From positions 310,001-374,000 of the forward strand of contig NZ_VTSR01000009.1 in the NCBI RefSeq assembly GCF_008329715.1: 64,000 nt of DNA, given 5' to 3'. The position numbers and the translations under genes were made by a program. The DNA is from Gimesia chilikensis. Its GTDB lineage: Bacteria; Planctomycetota; Planctomycetia; Planctomycetales; Planctomycetaceae. Positions 45,302 to 55,032 of this stretch are shown here, piece after piece. Positions within the stretch are counted from its first letter, which is position 1. Each line of letters opens with the position of its first letter. The notes beneath the pieces were generated by a model, which worked only from the letters and a program-made list of their open reading frames with translations, searched no databases and was not told the origin of the DNA.

Positions 45302-46261
45302 TCAAAGCTGACGCTGGTTGCGCCACTGTTCCATCTGTTCTGCGTTCATGCCGGGAGGCGGCTGTTGGGTGTTGTCTGCAGGTGCGGAAATGCGCCGAGG
45401 CGACTGAGGAATTCCGGCGGGGGCCATTCCCTGGGAAACGGCGTTCTGCACTGTTTTCACTGGTGGCTTCGCTTTGGTGTAAGCAGCCTGCTTAGCAGCT
45501 CCCTTTGCACCAGCACTGGAAGAGACGCCGGCCAGCATGAGCCGGTTCTCTTTTTCGCGGCGGATTTCATCCAGCCAGTATTGTGCTTCGTTGAACTCGG
45601 GCTTCAGCAGGACGGCCTGCAGAAACTGCTGCTCGCTGGCCTGTAGTTCGCCACGATCTTTCAGGATGTAACCGATGTTGTAATGGGCTTCCGCTTCGCC
45701 GACGGCGCGGATCAGGTGTGGCATCGCGGACTGGTAATCTCCCGAAGAAGCCATCGCGATTCCCAGCTGGTAGCGGATGTTCTTGTCCGCGGGAGCGGCT
45801 TTGATCGCTTCACTCAACAGAGGAATGGCTTTATCCCATTTCTGTTCGGCGGCATAGAATTGACCAATGCTGGCGCGAACCTGGGGATTCTCGGGTTCCA
45901 TCTCGAGTGCTTTCTGGAACCCCTTCTCTGCCTCGATTTTGCGACCGGCAACCTGGTCCAGACGTGAGAGTCCGAGTACGGCGTCGATCGATTTAGGATT
46001 TTCTCCCAAGGCCACCTGATAGGAGGTGCGGGCGGAATCAAGATCGCCCATCTTTTCCTGCAGCTGGCCGTGTGTCACGTAAAACTTGTCGGGGTGCTTC
46101 AGTTTCTTTTTCGCGACGGAGATCTTTTCTTCCAGCGTGTCCGGCGGCTGATCATTTTTCTTGACGATCTGATCTTTCATGGAAGAACAACCGCTGCAAA
46201 TCAATAACGCACAGGCGATTCCAGCGAGCCAGGTCTGTTTTGTAAAACGTGTTACGGGCAT
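45302..46261 (-). CDS. TPR-repeat lipoprotein
   Basis: A 319-residue protein with a lipoprotein signal (GIACALLICSGC, Cys at the lipobox) and about five tetratricopeptide repeats between residues 50 and 210 (for example AEKGFQKALEMEPENPQVRASIGQFYAAEQKWDKAIPLL). The C-terminus is Pro/Gln-rich. TPR lipoproteins of this kind are scaffold parts in pilus (PilF-like) or secretion assembly. The AAA+ gene follows on the same strand, so the two may work together. Confidence 0.85.
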   Translation of the reverse strand: MPVTRFTKQTWLAGIACALLICSGCSSMKDQIVKKNDQPPDTLEEKISVAKKKLKHPDKFYVTHGQLQEKMGDLDSARTSYQVALGENPKSIDAVLGLSRLDQVAGRKIEAEKGFQKALEMEPENPQVRASIGQFYAAEQKWDKAIPLLSEAIKAAPADKNIRYQLGIAMASSGDYQSAMPHLIRAVGEAEAHYNIGYILKDRGELQASEQQFLQAVLLKPEFNEAQYWLDEIRREKENRLMLAGVSSSAGAKGAAKQAAYTKAKPPVKTVQNAVSQGMAPAGIPQSPRRISAPADNTQQPPPGMNAEQMEQWRNQRQL

Positions 46262-46470
46262 GTGATCCCCTCCATGAGATACAGCAGCGAAACTTTTTTG
46301 ATTTTCTCAGTCGGTACTCCGAAAATCAGACCTTCTGACGGCTACGGCGTTGCTGCTAAGGCTGGGCAGAACGTTTCGGCAACCGATACAGAACAGAATG
46401 ATCATGAGTCAATCGAGGTGTCTGACAGATCTTCGTAACTTCCGATCTGACAGGATGTTTGGGATAGGAT

Positions 46471-48015
46471 TTATAACTGACAGAAGAAGCGTTGTGCTGC
46501 CTCTGCGATAACTTGAGTGGAAAGAATGGGTTCCTGTCCTTTAAATCGACAAATTGACTGAAGAATCTCCAGTAAATCTCTCGGGTCACTCGAGCGCGGG
46601 GACTGACCCTGGTTGTAATAAGTGTCATACAGGTAATCTACAAAGACTGGGTCAAACTGCAGATTTCGCTGGTGACAGCAGAGCTGTGCGATTTCGGTAA
46701 ACAGTTCCCGTGTGGGGGGACCGATGTGAATCTTGTGACGAATCCGGCGGAGGAAGGCTTCATCGACCAGGTCTTTCGGATCCAGGTTGGTGGAGAAGAC
46801 GATCAACTGTTCAAAGGGAACCGCGAACTTCTTGCCGGTTGCCAGCGTGAGATAATCGGTCCGGTCTTCCAGCGGCATAATCCAGCGGTTGAGCAGGTCC
46901 TTGGGGCTGACCAGTTGCCGGCCGAAGTCGTCAATCAGAAACACGCCGCCATTGGCTTTGATGTGTAACGGGGCGGTGTAGAAGTTGCTGGTTTTATTGT
47001 AGCGTAAATCCAGCATCTCCAGATTCAGTTCCCCGCCCGTGATAACGACCGGACGCCTGATCCGTCGCCAGCGCAAATCGGTTTCCGGTTTACTCCAGTC
47101 TTCCATGTCAGGCAGGCTGGTTGCCGTGTGTCGCTGGATGGATGACGCATCCTGGAATTCATGGTCATCTGTCGTCTCATGAATGGTCGGATCGAAGAGG
47201 GTAATGATGCTGTTTTCCATCTGCAGAGCGTAGGGCACATGGATCTCGCCCCCCTGCCGATTCAGGAAGCGTCCCAGTCCTTTGGCGATCAGTGTCTTGC
47301 CATTACCCGGCGGGCCGTAGATGAAAATGGATCGTCCACTGCAGACAGCAGGACCGAGTTCTTCCAGCAGCCCTTCACGAATGATGAAATCGGAAAAGGA
47401 ATCTTCGAGCCGTTCCGGCGTACATTCGATGCCAACCACAGTCTGTAACTGACACTGGCGGACATAGGCATCCAGCGGTACCGGCGCCGGCCCGACATAG
47501 CGGCACTGTTCGAACGCTTCCCGGGCGCGGACCCGCCCGAGTTCTGTTAAATGGAATCGATAGGAAGACCGCCCGATGACATTGCCGGACGTGACTTCGA
47601 TGCACTTTTCTTCTTTCAGAAAGATCAGAGCCGTATCGATAATGCTGAACGGCAGATGCGCACTGCGGGAAATTTCGAGCCCGAGGGCACTTCCCTGCAG
47701 ATACAGCTGTTTGAGTACCAGCCCCGATAACTGCACGAGTGACAGGCCGGTTTCTTCGAGCGTTTTGGGAGCCGGGATTCCTGCACCGGGAGAACGCCTG
47801 CGCATGCCTGCTGTGCCTGTGATCCTCTGTGCGGAACGGGGCGTGGTCTCTGCAGGTTTCGGCTGGTCATGTTGCGGAAACAGATCGCTGTACAGATCAG
47901 CCACATCCTGTTTGGGGGCAGCGATGCGGGGCTCATCTGTTGGGGCATCAGGTTGCGCGCGAAATGCTGCTTCGGCAGCATCCCGCGTTTCATCATCACC
48001 AGGTCGATCAATCAT
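46471..48015 (-). CDS. AAA+ ATPase of unknown role
   Basis: A 514-residue protein. The first ~80 residues are low-complexity (Pro/Ala/Glu), followed by a winged-helix-like domain (about 90-195, SLVQLSGLVLKQLYLQGSALGLEISRSAHLP). The AAA+ core has Walker A GPPGNGKTLIAKGLG (about 246-260), Walker B GGVFLIDDFGRQ, and sensor regions with IVFSTNLDP and AFLRRIRHKI. The form matches the pilus/secretion-type AAA proteins common in planctomycetes, often next to TPR and Flp/Tad genes. No direct partner is proven. Confidence 0.82.
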   Translation of the reverse strand: MIDRPGDDETRDAAEAAFRAQPDAPTDEPRIAAPKQDVADLYSDLFPQHDQPKPAETTPRSAQRITGTAGMRRRSPGAGIPAPKTLEETGLSLVQLSGLVLKQLYLQGSALGLEISRSAHLPFSIIDTALIFLKEEKCIEVTSGNVIGRSSYRFHLTELGRVRAREAFEQCRYVGPAPVPLDAYVRQCQLQTVVGIECTPERLEDSFSDFIIREGLLEELGPAVCSGRSIFIYGPPGNGKTLIAKGLGRFLNRQGGEIHVPYALQMENSIITLFDPTIHETTDDHEFQDASSIQRHTATSLPDMEDWSKPETDLRWRRIRRPVVITGGELNLEMLDLRYNKTSNFYTAPLHIKANGGVFLIDDFGRQLVSPKDLLNRWIMPLEDRTDYLTLATGKKFAVPFEQLIVFSTNLDPKDLVDEAFLRRIRHKIHIGPPTRELFTEIAQLCCHQRNLQFDPVFVDYLYDTYYNQGQSPRSSDPRDLLEILQSICRFKGQEPILSTQVIAEAAQRFFCQL

Positions 48016-48087
48016 GCAACAGCGATACGTTCAAATTAAACAGAGCAGGAAAAGCGATTTAGAATCAAACGACAGGCGGCACTGGGT

Positions 48088-48783
48088 TTAGTTGCCGCCA
48101 TTCGATGCAGTTCCCCCGCCGGGTGTATACAGAATCCGGGGTGGCAAAATCGAACCGATGTAAGCCCGGTATTTCATGTCCTCTTCGCGTGCGGGGCGTC
48201 CGTAGGTTGGTGCGAGACGCAGCATCGTGGGAGGCAGGTTGTCATCGCCGGCCATCTGAGAAGCAGCGTACTGCACATTGGCCAGACGTTCCTGGCTTTC
48301 AATGGATTCATTGGCCGACTGAACAAAGACGGTACGACGGCTTTCGGGTGCGTGTGTGAGAATCCAGCGGAGATGCATTAAACCGGCTTCGGTTAACTTG
48401 TTAGTGTCTTTCTCGAAGTGATATGCATACAACGTGGTCTGGTCGGCCCAGCCATTGTGCATCTGTCTGTCCATGACATCACGTACGTAAGCCCGGTCTT
48501 CACACTGATAAGGGTAAGGCCAGTAGTGGGCGTGATGGTAGCGGTTCCAGAAGTGCTGCTTGGGACCGGTCGGCCGGGGATAGGGAGGCCAGAGTTCTCC
48601 GAACTTGTATTTCTGTCGCGAGCCAACGGGGCGTGCTGCGCGCTCGGCCCATTTTGCTTCTTTTTCAGCCTCTTTGCAGGTATCGCAGGACCAGGGCCAG
48701 CCGGCCTGGGCTTCGTAACCCTGTGTCAGGCTAAATGCAAAAATCACAAGTAGATACGTACTCCATCTGACGGCAGTCGTCAT
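48088..48783 (-). CDS. Secreted protein of unknown function
   Basis: A 231-residue protein with a signal peptide (TYLLVIFAFSLTQGYEAQA). The first mature part has CDTCKEAEKEAKWAERAARP, then an aromatic-rich segment (LWPPYPRPTGPKQHFWNRYHHAHYWPYPYQ). The second half looks like an OmpA-like region (LTEAGLMHLRWILTHAPESRRTVFVQSANESIESQERLANVQ). I do not recognise a named family. It is a stand-alone gene on the minus strand. Confidence 0.7.
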   Translation of the reverse strand: MTTAVRWSTYLLVIFAFSLTQGYEAQAGWPWSCDTCKEAEKEAKWAERAARPVGSRQKYKFGELWPPYPRPTGPKQHFWNRYHHAHYWPYPYQCEDRAYVRDVMDRQMHNGWADQTTLYAYHFEKDTNKLTEAGLMHLRWILTHAPESRRTVFVQSANESIESQERLANVQYAASQMAGDDNLPPTMLRLAPTYGRPAREEDMKYRAYIGSILPPRILYTPGGGTASNGGN

Positions 48784-49334
48784 GCCATCTCCCCCCTGTG
48801 TTAGTCAGATTTGGTGTGTCTCCCTCAAGCCGCAATCATCATTCGCGTCAGCCCGACCGCGCATGAATGGAGACAGTCAGTACTGGAGTTATCGGCAGCC
48901 AAGAGGTCCGGTCCTGACGGGAAAAACGATTCTGCCGACAGAATGAGTGAGATAATTTCCCACTGATGCTGTGCGAAAAGCCTCCTGCGCGACACGCCAA
49001 ACCGGATCCCCTGGTGACCCTCTTTTTTTGAAAGAGGCGGCTCCCCGCGCAGCTTTGTTTAGAAACCGCCTCTTCAAAATTTCTTCATAGAACAGGCACT
49101 GATGAGGAGCGGATTTCTGTTGTGTGAGCCTGTTAAACTCGTGGTACGCTCACTACACTTTCGTGTATCGCAAAACTGTTCGGCGCCCGACAGACGGCGG
49201 TCACCTGGAATGACCATTTCTATTTTCTCTGAAAACAGTTATTCTACACACAAGAGACAGAGAAGATCCTGTAATTGATCAGAGCTCTGATCGCAAGTTT
49301 TCGTAACCATAGGTCGAAACGAATCGAGATCGAG
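48784..49334. other. Long intergenic region with a large hairpin, upstream of tex
   Basis: About 551 bp without a convincing gene. A long imperfect hairpin lies at 49026-49079: TTTTGAAAGAGGCGG (49026-49040) with CCGCCTCTTCAAAA (49066-49079), one bulge, loop 25 nt. Nothing else was recognised. Tex must be expressed from here. Confidence 0.6.
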
Positions 49335-51797
49335 ATGGATGCGGTTGAGATACCAGAGAATCAATCCGGCTCACAGTTCTCAGAACGTGACGCAGCGCAA
49401 ATCGCTGAGGAATTGAAACTCACATCACAACAGATTCAGAATGTGATCGCGTTGCTTGATGAAGGCAACACGGTTCCTTTCATTACGCGTTACCGTAAAG
49501 AACGTACCGGCAACCTGGACGAAGTTCAGATCCGCGATATTCAGAAACGGGTGCAGCTGAAGCGTCAATTGCGCGAGCGGGCCACCACCATTCTGCGTCT
49601 GATCGAAGCCCAGCAGCAGCTCACTCCGGAACTCAAAGCGGAAATCGAAAAGGCCGATACGCTCAAACGTCTGGAAGACCTCTACCGCCCTTACCGTCCC
49701 AAGCGAACCTCCCGCGCCGCGGCCGCCCGTAAGCATGGCTTCGAACCACTGGCCGATGCGATCTGGGCCGGCGATGCAGCGCTGACCGACTTAAACGTCG
49801 CCGCGGAACAATACATCAAAGACGAAGAAGGCGCACAGACGACCGAAGATGTTCTCAAAGGGGTCGCCGACATCCTGGTCGAAAAGATCGGTGAAGATCC
49901 CGATGTGCGCGACATCTCCCGCCGGATTGCCTGGCGTTCTGGAAAGCTGACGGTCAACGCGACCAAAAAAGCAGAAGAGCTGGGCCAGGAATATCGCGAT
50001 TATTTCAACTACTCCGAACGGGCCGTGAAGGTTCCCCATCATCGGACCATGGCACTTAACCGCGGAGAGAAATCGGGAGCGCTGCGGGTTCGGTTTGAGT
50101 GGGAAGAAGATTCGGCGCGACACTCTATAGTGAGTCACCTCAAGCTGGAAGGTCATCGTTTCAGTGAGTTTCTGACCGAAGTGGTTACCGATGCCCTGCA
50201 GCGTCTGATCCTGCCGAGCCTGGAACGGGAAATCCGTCGCGAGCTGACCGAGAAAGCCGAGAAGCATGCGGTCTCTGTCTTCGCCCAGAACCTGAAAAAC
50301 CTGCTGCTGCAGCCTCCCCTGCAGGGGGAACGGATCCTGGCGATCGACCCGGGTTTGCGCACGGGCTGTAAACTGGCGGTACTCGATGAACTCGGTTACT
50401 GCGTGGCGACCGACCTGGTATATGTGACCGGTTCTGCAGAGAAGAAAGATTTCGCGCGGAACAAACTGGCCGACATGATGACCGAGCATAACTGTAAGCT
50501 GGTCGCGATTGGCAACGGTACCGCGTGCAGGGAAACGGAAGAGATCATCACCGAGATGATCGAACAGAATCTGCCCGAAGCGCGTTACCTGATCGTGAAC
50601 GAAGCGGGAGCGAGTATTTACTCTGCCAGCCCGGTCGCCCGTGAAGAATTTCCAGACTTGGACGCAACGATTCGCGGCACCATTTCGATTGGCCGCCGCT
50701 TACAGGATCCATTGAGTGAGCTGGTAAAGATCGATCCGCAGCACCTCGGTGTGGGCATGTATCAGCACGATGTGAACTCCAAGCGGTTGAAAGAATCGCT
50801 TGATGAAGTGATCGAATCGTGCGTGAACTACGTGGGCGTGAACCTGAATACCGCGAGTGCTTCTTTACTGCGGCACGTCTCGGGACTCAACCAGTTAATC
50901 GCGCGACGGATTACCGAATGGCGCGACCAGCACGGTTCGTTCCTCAGTCGGAAACAACTGCTCGATGTCGCTGGAATCGGCGAGGCGACTTTCACCCAGG
51001 CCGCCGGCTTTTTGAAAATTGACCGCGGCGAAGAGCCGCTGGATTCCACCTGGATTCACCCGGAAAGTTACGAGTCGGCGCATAAGGTGCTGGAACAGCT
51101 GGAGCTGCCTCCCGACAGTCTGAAAACATCGGCCCAGGAACGGGCTTCGATTCTGGAGAAGGTTTCCCAGATCGACAAGCAGGCGCTGAGTGGAAGTCTG
51201 AAGATCGGTCTGCCAACACTGGAAGACATCCTGGAAGCCATTGCCCGACCGCCACGCGATCCGCGTTCCGATCTGCCGGGGCCCATCTTCAAACAGGGTG
51301 TGCTCAAGCTGGAACAGCTGACCGAGGGCATGGAACTGCAGGGCACCGTTTTGAACGTGGTGGACTTCGGTGCGTTCGTGGATGTGGGCCTGAAAGACAG
51401 CGCCCTGATTCACGTCAGCGAGATGGCGAATCATTTCATCGAAAGTCCTTACCAGTTCGTCTCGGTGGGTGATGTGATTACCGCCTGGGTGCTGGGAGTC
51501 GATCTGGAACGACGCCGCGTCTCCCTGACATTGATCAAACCGGGCACAGTGCGACCGCCGCGAAAATCTCAACGCGGACCGACGAAACCCGACGAGCAGA
51601 AAAAGCCGGATAAGGCAAAACAGGACCAGGGCGATTCCACTGCGACCCGCAAACGGAAACCTGGCAAAAAGAAACGGAACAAGCCTGGTAAGAAAGAGGC
51701 CCCCCTGCCCAAGCTGACCAAGGAAATGAAAACCGGAGATCAGCCGCTCCAGGGCTTCGATCAGCTCAAGGCGCTCTGGAATCAGAAAAAGAAATAA
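49335..51797 (+). CDS. tex: Tex-family transcription accessory / RNA-binding protein
   Basis: About 820 residues from ATG 49335 (TTG 49275 would add 20). Order of domains: N-terminal helical part (VIALLDEGNTVPFITRYRKERTGNLDEVQIRDI), YqgF/RuvX-like RNase H fold (ILAIDPGLRTGCKLAVLDELG), HhH motifs (SLLRHVSGLNQLIARRITEWRDQHGSFLSRKQLLDVAGIG), S1 domain (LTEGMELQGTVLNVVDFGAFVDVGL...LIHVSEMANHF), then a Lys/Pro-rich tail. Tex acts with RNA polymerase and nucleic acids. The length is somewhat above the usual ~780 due to the tail. The thpR gene follows after 39 bp. Confidence 0.95.
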   Translation: MDAVEIPENQSGSQFSERDAAQIAEELKLTSQQIQNVIALLDEGNTVPFITRYRKERTGNLDEVQIRDIQKRVQLKRQLRERATTILRLIEAQQQLTPELKAEIEKADTLKRLEDLYRPYRPKRTSRAAAARKHGFEPLADAIWAGDAALTDLNVAAEQYIKDEEGAQTTEDVLKGVADILVEKIGEDPDVRDISRRIAWRSGKLTVNATKKAEELGQEYRDYFNYSERAVKVPHHRTMALNRGEKSGALRVRFEWEEDSARHSIVSHLKLEGHRFSEFLTEVVTDALQRLILPSLEREIRRELTEKAEKHAVSVFAQNLKNLLLQPPLQGERILAIDPGLRTGCKLAVLDELGYCVATDLVYVTGSAEKKDFARNKLADMMTEHNCKLVAIGNGTACRETEEIITEMIEQNLPEARYLIVNEAGASIYSASPVAREEFPDLDATIRGTISIGRRLQDPLSELVKIDPQHLGVGMYQHDVNSKRLKESLDEVIESCVNYVGVNLNTASASLLRHVSGLNQLIARRITEWRDQHGSFLSRKQLLDVAGIGEATFTQAAGFLKIDRGEEPLDSTWIHPESYESAHKVLEQLELPPDSLKTSAQERASILEKVSQIDKQALSGSLKIGLPTLEDILEAIARPPRDPRSDLPGPIFKQGVLKLEQLTEGMELQGTVLNVVDFGAFVDVGLKDSALIHVSEMANHFIESPYQFVSVGDVITAWVLGVDLERRRVSLTLIKPGTVRPPRKSQRGPTKPDEQKKPDKAKQDQGDSTATRKRKPGKKKRNKPGKKEAPLPKLTKEMKTGDQPLQGFDQLKALWNQKKK

Positions 51798-51836
51798 CAC
51801 GACCTGCGAGACTCGCAGAATTGCTGAAGAAATACG

Positions 51837-52457
51837 ATGCAGAAGAATCAACGCGCACGCACATTTATTGCCGTCCCCGTTCAACCAACGCGGGGACTCC
51901 GAAAAGTTCTGGAAAAGCTGAATCAGATGGGCTCGGCCGTGAAACCGATCCCCGAAGATCAGATGCATATCACGCTCAAATTCCTGGGACCGACGGAGCT
52001 CGAAGACATCATGCCCGTCAGCCGTGCTTTGAAAGAGATGCGGAATCGCTTCAAATGCGTCCGGCTGGCGTTCAAAGGTCTGGGCGCGTTTCCCCGCGAA
52101 GATCGACCGAACGTAATCTGGGCGGGTATCAAAGATGAAACCCTGCTCGCAGAGATGGCAGAGTACCTCGAAGCCGAGACCGAAAAGCTGGGCTACCCCC
52201 GGGAACGCAAAGGTTTCCATGCTCATCTGACACTGGCCCGTATCAAAGCCAAGCCGCCGGAAGAACTGTTCCAGCTGTTGGCTGATCGGCGGGATGCGGA
52301 GTGGGGTGAAGCGACGCTGGACACGCTCAAGTTCTTTCGCAGCGAACTGAAACCGCAGCGGGCTCAATATCATGAGATGCAGACAGTACGGCTGCCCCCG
52401 GCACCTAAAAAGAAAAACCAGGCAAAGTCCCTGGATTCAAACGAATCACAATCGTGA
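51837..52457 (+). CDS. thpR: RNA 2',3'-cyclic phosphodiesterase (2'-5' RNA ligase family)
   Basis: A 206-residue member of the 2H phosphoesterases. The two HxTx motifs are HITLKF (DQMHITLKFLG) and HLTLARI (FHAHLTLARIK), with the usual spacing of about 90 residues. It opens 2',3'-cyclic phosphates on RNA ends. The C-terminus (~180-206) is a Lys/Pro tail. It is downstream of tex. Confidence 0.9.
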   Translation: MQKNQRARTFIAVPVQPTRGLRKVLEKLNQMGSAVKPIPEDQMHITLKFLGPTELEDIMPVSRALKEMRNRFKCVRLAFKGLGAFPREDRPNVIWAGIKDETLLAEMAEYLEAETEKLGYPRERKGFHAHLTLARIKAKPPEELFQLLADRRDAEWGEATLDTLKFFRSELKPQRAQYHEMQTVRLPPAPKKKNQAKSLDSNESQS

Positions 52458-52525
52458 TACCCAGCCGGGCCTCATGTCCTTAACTCTCAGGGCGTACACT
52501 CGGGGAAGTATTCCCTGATGTGCGC

Positions 52526-53458
52526 TTATTGTGACTCTTGCGGCAGCACCTGTCGCGGGCGAAAGAGGATGAAGCGAACCAGGAGCCCGGCGACGATCAA
52601 CGCACAGCCGACAAACGTGGAGACCGAGACCGTTTCTCCCCAGAAGAGCCAGACCCAGATCGGATTCAGGATCGGTTCGGTGAGCACCAGCAGGGCTGCT
52701 TCCTGCGAGTTGACTGTTTTGACTGCGTGCGAGAACACGACGTAAGGCGTCCCCAGTTGAACGACGCCCAGTAGTGCCAGCAGTAAGAACTGCTGTCCGG
52801 TCAGCGTGATGTCGAGACTCCAGACCCAGGGCGCGACGATGGCTGCGGAGGTCAACAGGCAGAGTGCGACCAGCCAGGCCGGATGTTCGTCGCGGAGTAC
52901 TCGGAAGAAGATCACCACCAGTGCGTAACAGACGCCGCTGGTAAGGGCGATCAGATTGCCGTCATAGTTTTCCCCGGCCCAGTCGCCGGCCACGATACAG
53001 AGGATGCCGGCCAGGACAATCAGAATAGACAGGACCGAGCCACGTTCGATGCGTTCCTGCAGGAGAAAATAACCAAAGAGCATCGCCCAGACGACACTGG
53101 TATTCTGCAGGAAGATGGCAGCGGCAGCAGACGTGCGGGTCATGGCGGTGACGAACAACAGGTTCATCGTGGCGAAGGCGACCAGCAGCGGAATCAGAGC
53201 GGGACGCCAGCGCATGTGCCGAAAGCGGACCAGGGGCAGCAGGAACAAGCCGGCAAACAGGGCCCGATAGCAGGCCAGGATCAAGCCGCGATCTTCAGCC
53301 GGGATCGACTGGAACGGCGGCGACTTGATGAACAGACCACTCAGGCTCCAGAGCACCGAGGCGAGGAGCACCAGCAGCCGTGCCCGGTACAGTTTTCCAC
53401 GATCGACGTCGTCGGTCATTTGCAGTGATTCCTGTCCGCCGGGCCCCGGCATTCCCAC
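52526..53458 (-). CDS. EamA-family (DMT) transporter
   Basis: A 310-residue protein with about ten membrane helices in two EamA repeats (ARLLVLLASVLWSLSGLFIKS and GVCYALVVIFFRVLRDE..., each with the family's short loops). Substrate unknown. It follows hisA on the same strand after 18 bp, so it may share the transcript. Confidence 0.88.
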   Translation of the reverse strand: MGMPGPGGQESLQMTDDVDRGKLYRARLLVLLASVLWSLSGLFIKSPPFQSIPAEDRGLILACYRALFAGLFLLPLVRFRHMRWRPALIPLLVAFATMNLLFVTAMTRTSAAAAIFLQNTSVVWAMLFGYFLLQERIERGSVLSILIVLAGILCIVAGDWAGENYDGNLIALTSGVCYALVVIFFRVLRDEHPAWLVALCLLTSAAIVAPWVWSLDITLTGQQFLLLALLGVVQLGTPYVVFSHAVKTVNSQEAALLVLTEPILNPIWVWLFWGETVSVSTFVGCALIVAGLLVRFILFRPRQVLPQESQ

Positions 53459-53476
53459 TCAAGCGGTCGCGGCATG

Positions 53477-54217
53477 TTAAGGAGTCGCGGCAGCGATGGC
53501 ATCGGGAACCGCGATCGTCCCTTCGTAGAGGGCACGGCCGATGATTGCGCCGACCAGCCTGGGCTGTGTGCGACTGACTTCGGCCAGGCGGGTGACATCG
53601 TCGAGGGTCGTCACGCCGCCGGAAGCGATCACGGGGAGACCGAGTTCGGCCAGCGCGATCATGTCCTGGATGGTCCCTTCATCGACGCCCTGCATCATGC
53701 CGTCGTTGGCGATGTTGGTGTAAATCACTGCGGCCAGTTCCACGCCCACGTATTCTTTGGCCAGGTCGATGGCCGAGGTTTCCGAGACATCGAGCCAGCC
53801 TTCGGTGGCCACTTTGGAGTCGCGGGCGTCGAGACCGAGTGCCAGCCGACCCGGATAACGGGTAGCCATCTCTTTGAACCACTGGGGATCTTTGAGTGCC
53901 TGGGTGCCGACGATGACGCGGTCGATGCCGACGTCGTCCAGCATCAGCTTAATTGAGGCTTCGTCGCGAATGCCGCCCCCCATCTGGCAGGGAACGGAAA
54001 CGGCGTCGACAATCTTGCGGACGACTTCGTGATTCACGGGTTGACCGGCTTTGGCGCCGTCGAGGTCGACCAGGTGCAGACGCTGTGCGCCTCCGTCAGC
54101 CCAGCGGCGGGCCATTTCGGTGGGATCGTCGCCGAAGACGGTCTCCTGTCCGTAATCGCCCTGTCGCAGACGCACACATTTGCCTCCCCGGATATCGATG
54201 GCGGGCAGAATTTCCAT
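53477..54217 (-). CDS. hisA: Phosphoribosylformimino-5-aminoimidazole carboxamide ribotide isomerase
   Basis: A 246-residue TIM barrel. It starts [31 protein letters not shown] with the first catalytic Asp in AIDI, has [22 protein letters not shown], and the second Asp in the half barrel ([15 protein letters not shown]). It is one step of histidine synthesis, just after the HisF/HisH reaction's substrate. HisH is encoded 50 bp upstream on the same strand. Confidence 0.96.
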   Translation of the reverse strand: MEILPAIDIRGGKCVRLRQGDYGQETVFGDDPTEMARRWADGGAQRLHLVDLDGAKAGQPVNHEVVRKIVDAVSVPCQMGGGIRDEASIKLMLDDVGIDRVIVGTQALKDPQWFKEMATRYPGRLALGLDARDSKVATEGWLDVSETSAIDLAKEYVGVELAAVIYTNIANDGMMQGVDEGTIQDMIALAELGLPVIASGGVTTLDDVTRLAEVSRTQPRLVGAIIGRALYEGTIAVPDAIAAATP

Positions 54218-54267
54218 AGCTGAGCTGACTTTCTATTTTTCTGATACTTATTTCGGATGGTGTCGAA

Positions 54268-54873
54268 TTAAAATGCAGCGAAGTTCTGCAGCAGTTTCAG
54301 GCCGGCGTTCTGGCTTTTCTCGGGGTGAAACTGGCAGGCGACCAGATTGTCGCGGGCGACCATCGAGGCGAAGCGACAGCCGTAATCCGTCCAGGCGGCA
54401 ACGTCGTCGTCATTATCGGGGGCCACATAGTAGCTGTGAACGAAGTAAAAGTGTTCGTGCTCGGGAATGCCGGCCAGCAGGGGATGCGGTCGAGTGGCGT
54501 CGATCTGGTTCCAGCCCATGTGGGGGATCTTCAGACCGGGCTGATCCTGAAAGCGGACCACCTTGCCGGGAATGATGCCCAGCCCCTCGTATTCGCCGTC
54601 TTCGTAACTCACATCGAACAGGAGCTGCAGACCGAGACAGATGCCCAGAAAGGGTTTGCCCGAGTTGGCGTGTTCCAGAATCGGTTCCACCAGGTTCTGA
54701 TCCTTGAGGGCCTGGATCGCATCGCGAAAAGCGCCTACACCGGGCAGAATCAGTTTGGAGGCTTTTGCGATTTCCTCGGGGTTTGTGCAGATCTGTGCTT
54801 CCGCGCCCACCTTTTCAAAGGCCTTCTGGACGCTCCGCAGATTTCCCATTCCGTAGTCGACAATTGTAATCAT
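54268..54873 (-). CDS. hisH: Imidazole glycerol phosphate synthase, glutaminase subunit
   Basis: A 201-residue class I glutamine amidotransferase. The nucleophile Cys is in [13 protein letters not shown] and the His-Glu pair is in [12 protein letters not shown]. It delivers ammonia to HisF. HisF is not in this window. hisA follows after 50 bp. Confidence 0.96.
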   Translation of the reverse strand: MITIVDYGMGNLRSVQKAFEKVGAEAQICTNPEEIAKASKLILPGVGAFRDAIQALKDQNLVEPILEHANSGKPFLGICLGLQLLFDVSYEDGEYEGLGIIPGKVVRFQDQPGLKIPHMGWNQIDATRPHPLLAGIPEHEHFYFVHSYYVAPDNDDDVAAWTDYGCRFASMVARDNLVACQFHPEKSQNAGLKLLQNFAAF

Positions 54874-55032
54874 AGGTATTTCTAATTTCAGATCTCAAAT
54901 TTCATGTCAGCAGTTGGCGAGCCACTGAGAATGGACACGCACGGCGGTGACAAGTTCAGCTTCTGCAGCCGATTCTAGTCTCTCGAGTTGATTTTGTGAA
55001 TGATATGGGTCCCGGACTGGAAAAAGCCCTGA

